12,881 nt of DNA from Deltaproteobacteria bacterium (GTDB lineage Bacteria > Desulfobacterota > Anaeroferrophillalia > Anaeroferrophillales > Tharpellaceae), in assembly GCA_030633185.1 (NCBI GenBank), contig DAOVTG010000049.1, positions 1 to 12,881 of the forward strand. Reading direction: 5' to 3'. This document shows positions 12,147 through 12,881 of this stretch, piece by piece. Position 1 is the first letter of the stretch. Every line of letters starts with the position of its first letter. Under the pieces are notes generated by a model. The model ran no database searches. It was not told the origin of the DNA and worked only from the letters and a program-made list of their open reading frames with translations. A program made the translations under genes and the position numbers.

Positions 12147-12881
12147 TTATGCCGGTTGTCCCTTTAACCATACTTTGACAATTTTAGCAACTTCCTCCGG
12201 ACTCTCCGTGGCAAAAGAGGTAACCTGATCCATAACCGTTGTCTGGCGAGTAATTTTGACCTTGTCGGCAACCTCAGTGGCCATCTCACCGAGCCCTTTT
12301 CCACCTGCATCCTTACCTGAGGGTTTGGTTGAGCCGATGGGGCCGAGACTTGAAGCGAAAAAGCGCAAGCCAGGTTTGAGAATCTTGAAGTAGAAAATGA
12401 GTATTACCAGGCCAATTGCCAGATATTTAAGGCCGCTGAAAATCATGCCGTAGAGGTTGGCTTTGTCAAGTTCTTTGACCTCTTGATTGAGACTTTCATT
12501 GTCGAAGGCGATGGTTACGACCTCGACTTGATCACCCCTCTTTTTGTTAAAACCGATCGCTTTTTTCACCATATTAGTGTAGATCAGGATCTCAGCCTCA
12601 TTGCGCGGGCTGTAGGTTTTTTCTTCATCATTGGCACCCTCATATTTCCCATCTACCATGACCGCGACACTGATCTTTTCTACCGCGCCGACCGACATTA
12701 CCGTACGACTGACGAGTTTTGAGATCTCGTAGTTGCGGGTTTCATCAGATTTGTTGGCATTGCTGCGGCGGCCACTTTTGTTGGTCTGCTCGACATCCCG
12801 CCCGGGAACATTACTGTTCATTCCGGGAACCCCGCCGCCGCCGGCATCCTGATCCTCGGTTTTTTCATTGAGGCGATGTTC
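12147..12881 (-). CDS. fliF: Flagellar MS-ring protein FliF, C-terminal 244 residues
   Basis: FliF forms the membrane ring at the base of the flagellum. The frame is open to the window edge, so the first part of the protein is missing. The visible part starts within the variable Gly/Pro-rich linker (GGGGVPG). The conserved NYEISKLVSRTVMSVGAVEKISVAVMVDG segment of the periplasmic ring domain follows, then the second membrane span at about residues 144-167 of the visible part. The cytoplasmic tail ends with ESPEEVAKIVKVWL, the helix that docks into FliG. It is the first gene of this operon segment, with fliG, fliH and fliI downstream. The operon promoter must lie beyond the window. Confidence 0.97.
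   Translation of the reverse strand, partial: EHRLNEKTEDQDAGGGGVPGMNSNVPGRDVEQTNKSGRRSNANKSDETRNYEISKLVSRTVMSVGAVEKISVAVMVDGKYEGANDEEKTYSPRNEAEILIYTNMVKKAIGFNKKRGDQVEVVTIAFDNESLNQEVKELDKANLYGMIFSGLKYLAIGLVILIFYFKILKPGLRFFASSLGPIGSTKPSGKDAGGKGLGEMATEVADKVKITRQTTVMDQVTSFATESPEEVAKIVKVWLKGQPA

Overview
The window joins two kinds of DNA. The right third (about 8890-12881, minus strand) is ordinary chromosome: the end of fliF, then fliG, fliH and fliI, a flagellar basal-body and export operon. Gene order, overlaps and protein motifs are typical of a flagellated Gram-negative bacterium. The style suggests a member of the former Deltaproteobacteria (Desulfobacterota), but that is inference from family resemblance, not a proven assignment.

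The left part (1-7916) reads as a mobile accessory element, with all genes on the plus strand. In order it holds the tail of an Xre-type repressor, two unrecognised genes (175 and 273 aa) each behind a strong structured leader, a gene-poor stretch, an AlpA-like DNA-binding protein, a D5/P4-type superfamily 3 helicase, an AT-rich gap with origin-like repeats, a zinc-finger/Toprim primase, two overlapping small unrecognised genes, a gene fragment and a 52-aa membrane peptide. No capsid, tail, portal or conjugation gene is visible, so it looks like a phage satellite or integrative plasmid, with its integrase and other end outside the window. The helicase and primase would copy the element, the Xre and AlpA-like proteins would control it, and the unrecognised genes are candidate cargo.

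Between the two parts (about 7300-8880) lies a pile-up of insertion scars beside tRNA genes. An intact minus-strand tRNA-Thr(CGU) sits next to fliI. A second, tRNA-Lys-like gene at 8208-8283 has a damaged 5' half and an anticodon (AUC) that bacteria are not expected to use. Around it are two copies of a two-part repeat (A at 7359/8097, B at 7457/8398), a decayed piece of the element's own primase gene, a long palindrome whose centre is inverted relative to the other copy, and two gene tails that each carry a perfect in-frame 12-bp tandem repeat. The best reading is repeated integration and partial loss of related elements at a tRNA hotspot.

Most noteworthy are the damaged tRNA, the scar array, the split replication module with an origin-like gap, the three-way-junction fold at 827-894 and the unrecognised cargo genes. 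Nothing here can be named as a new system from sequence alone.
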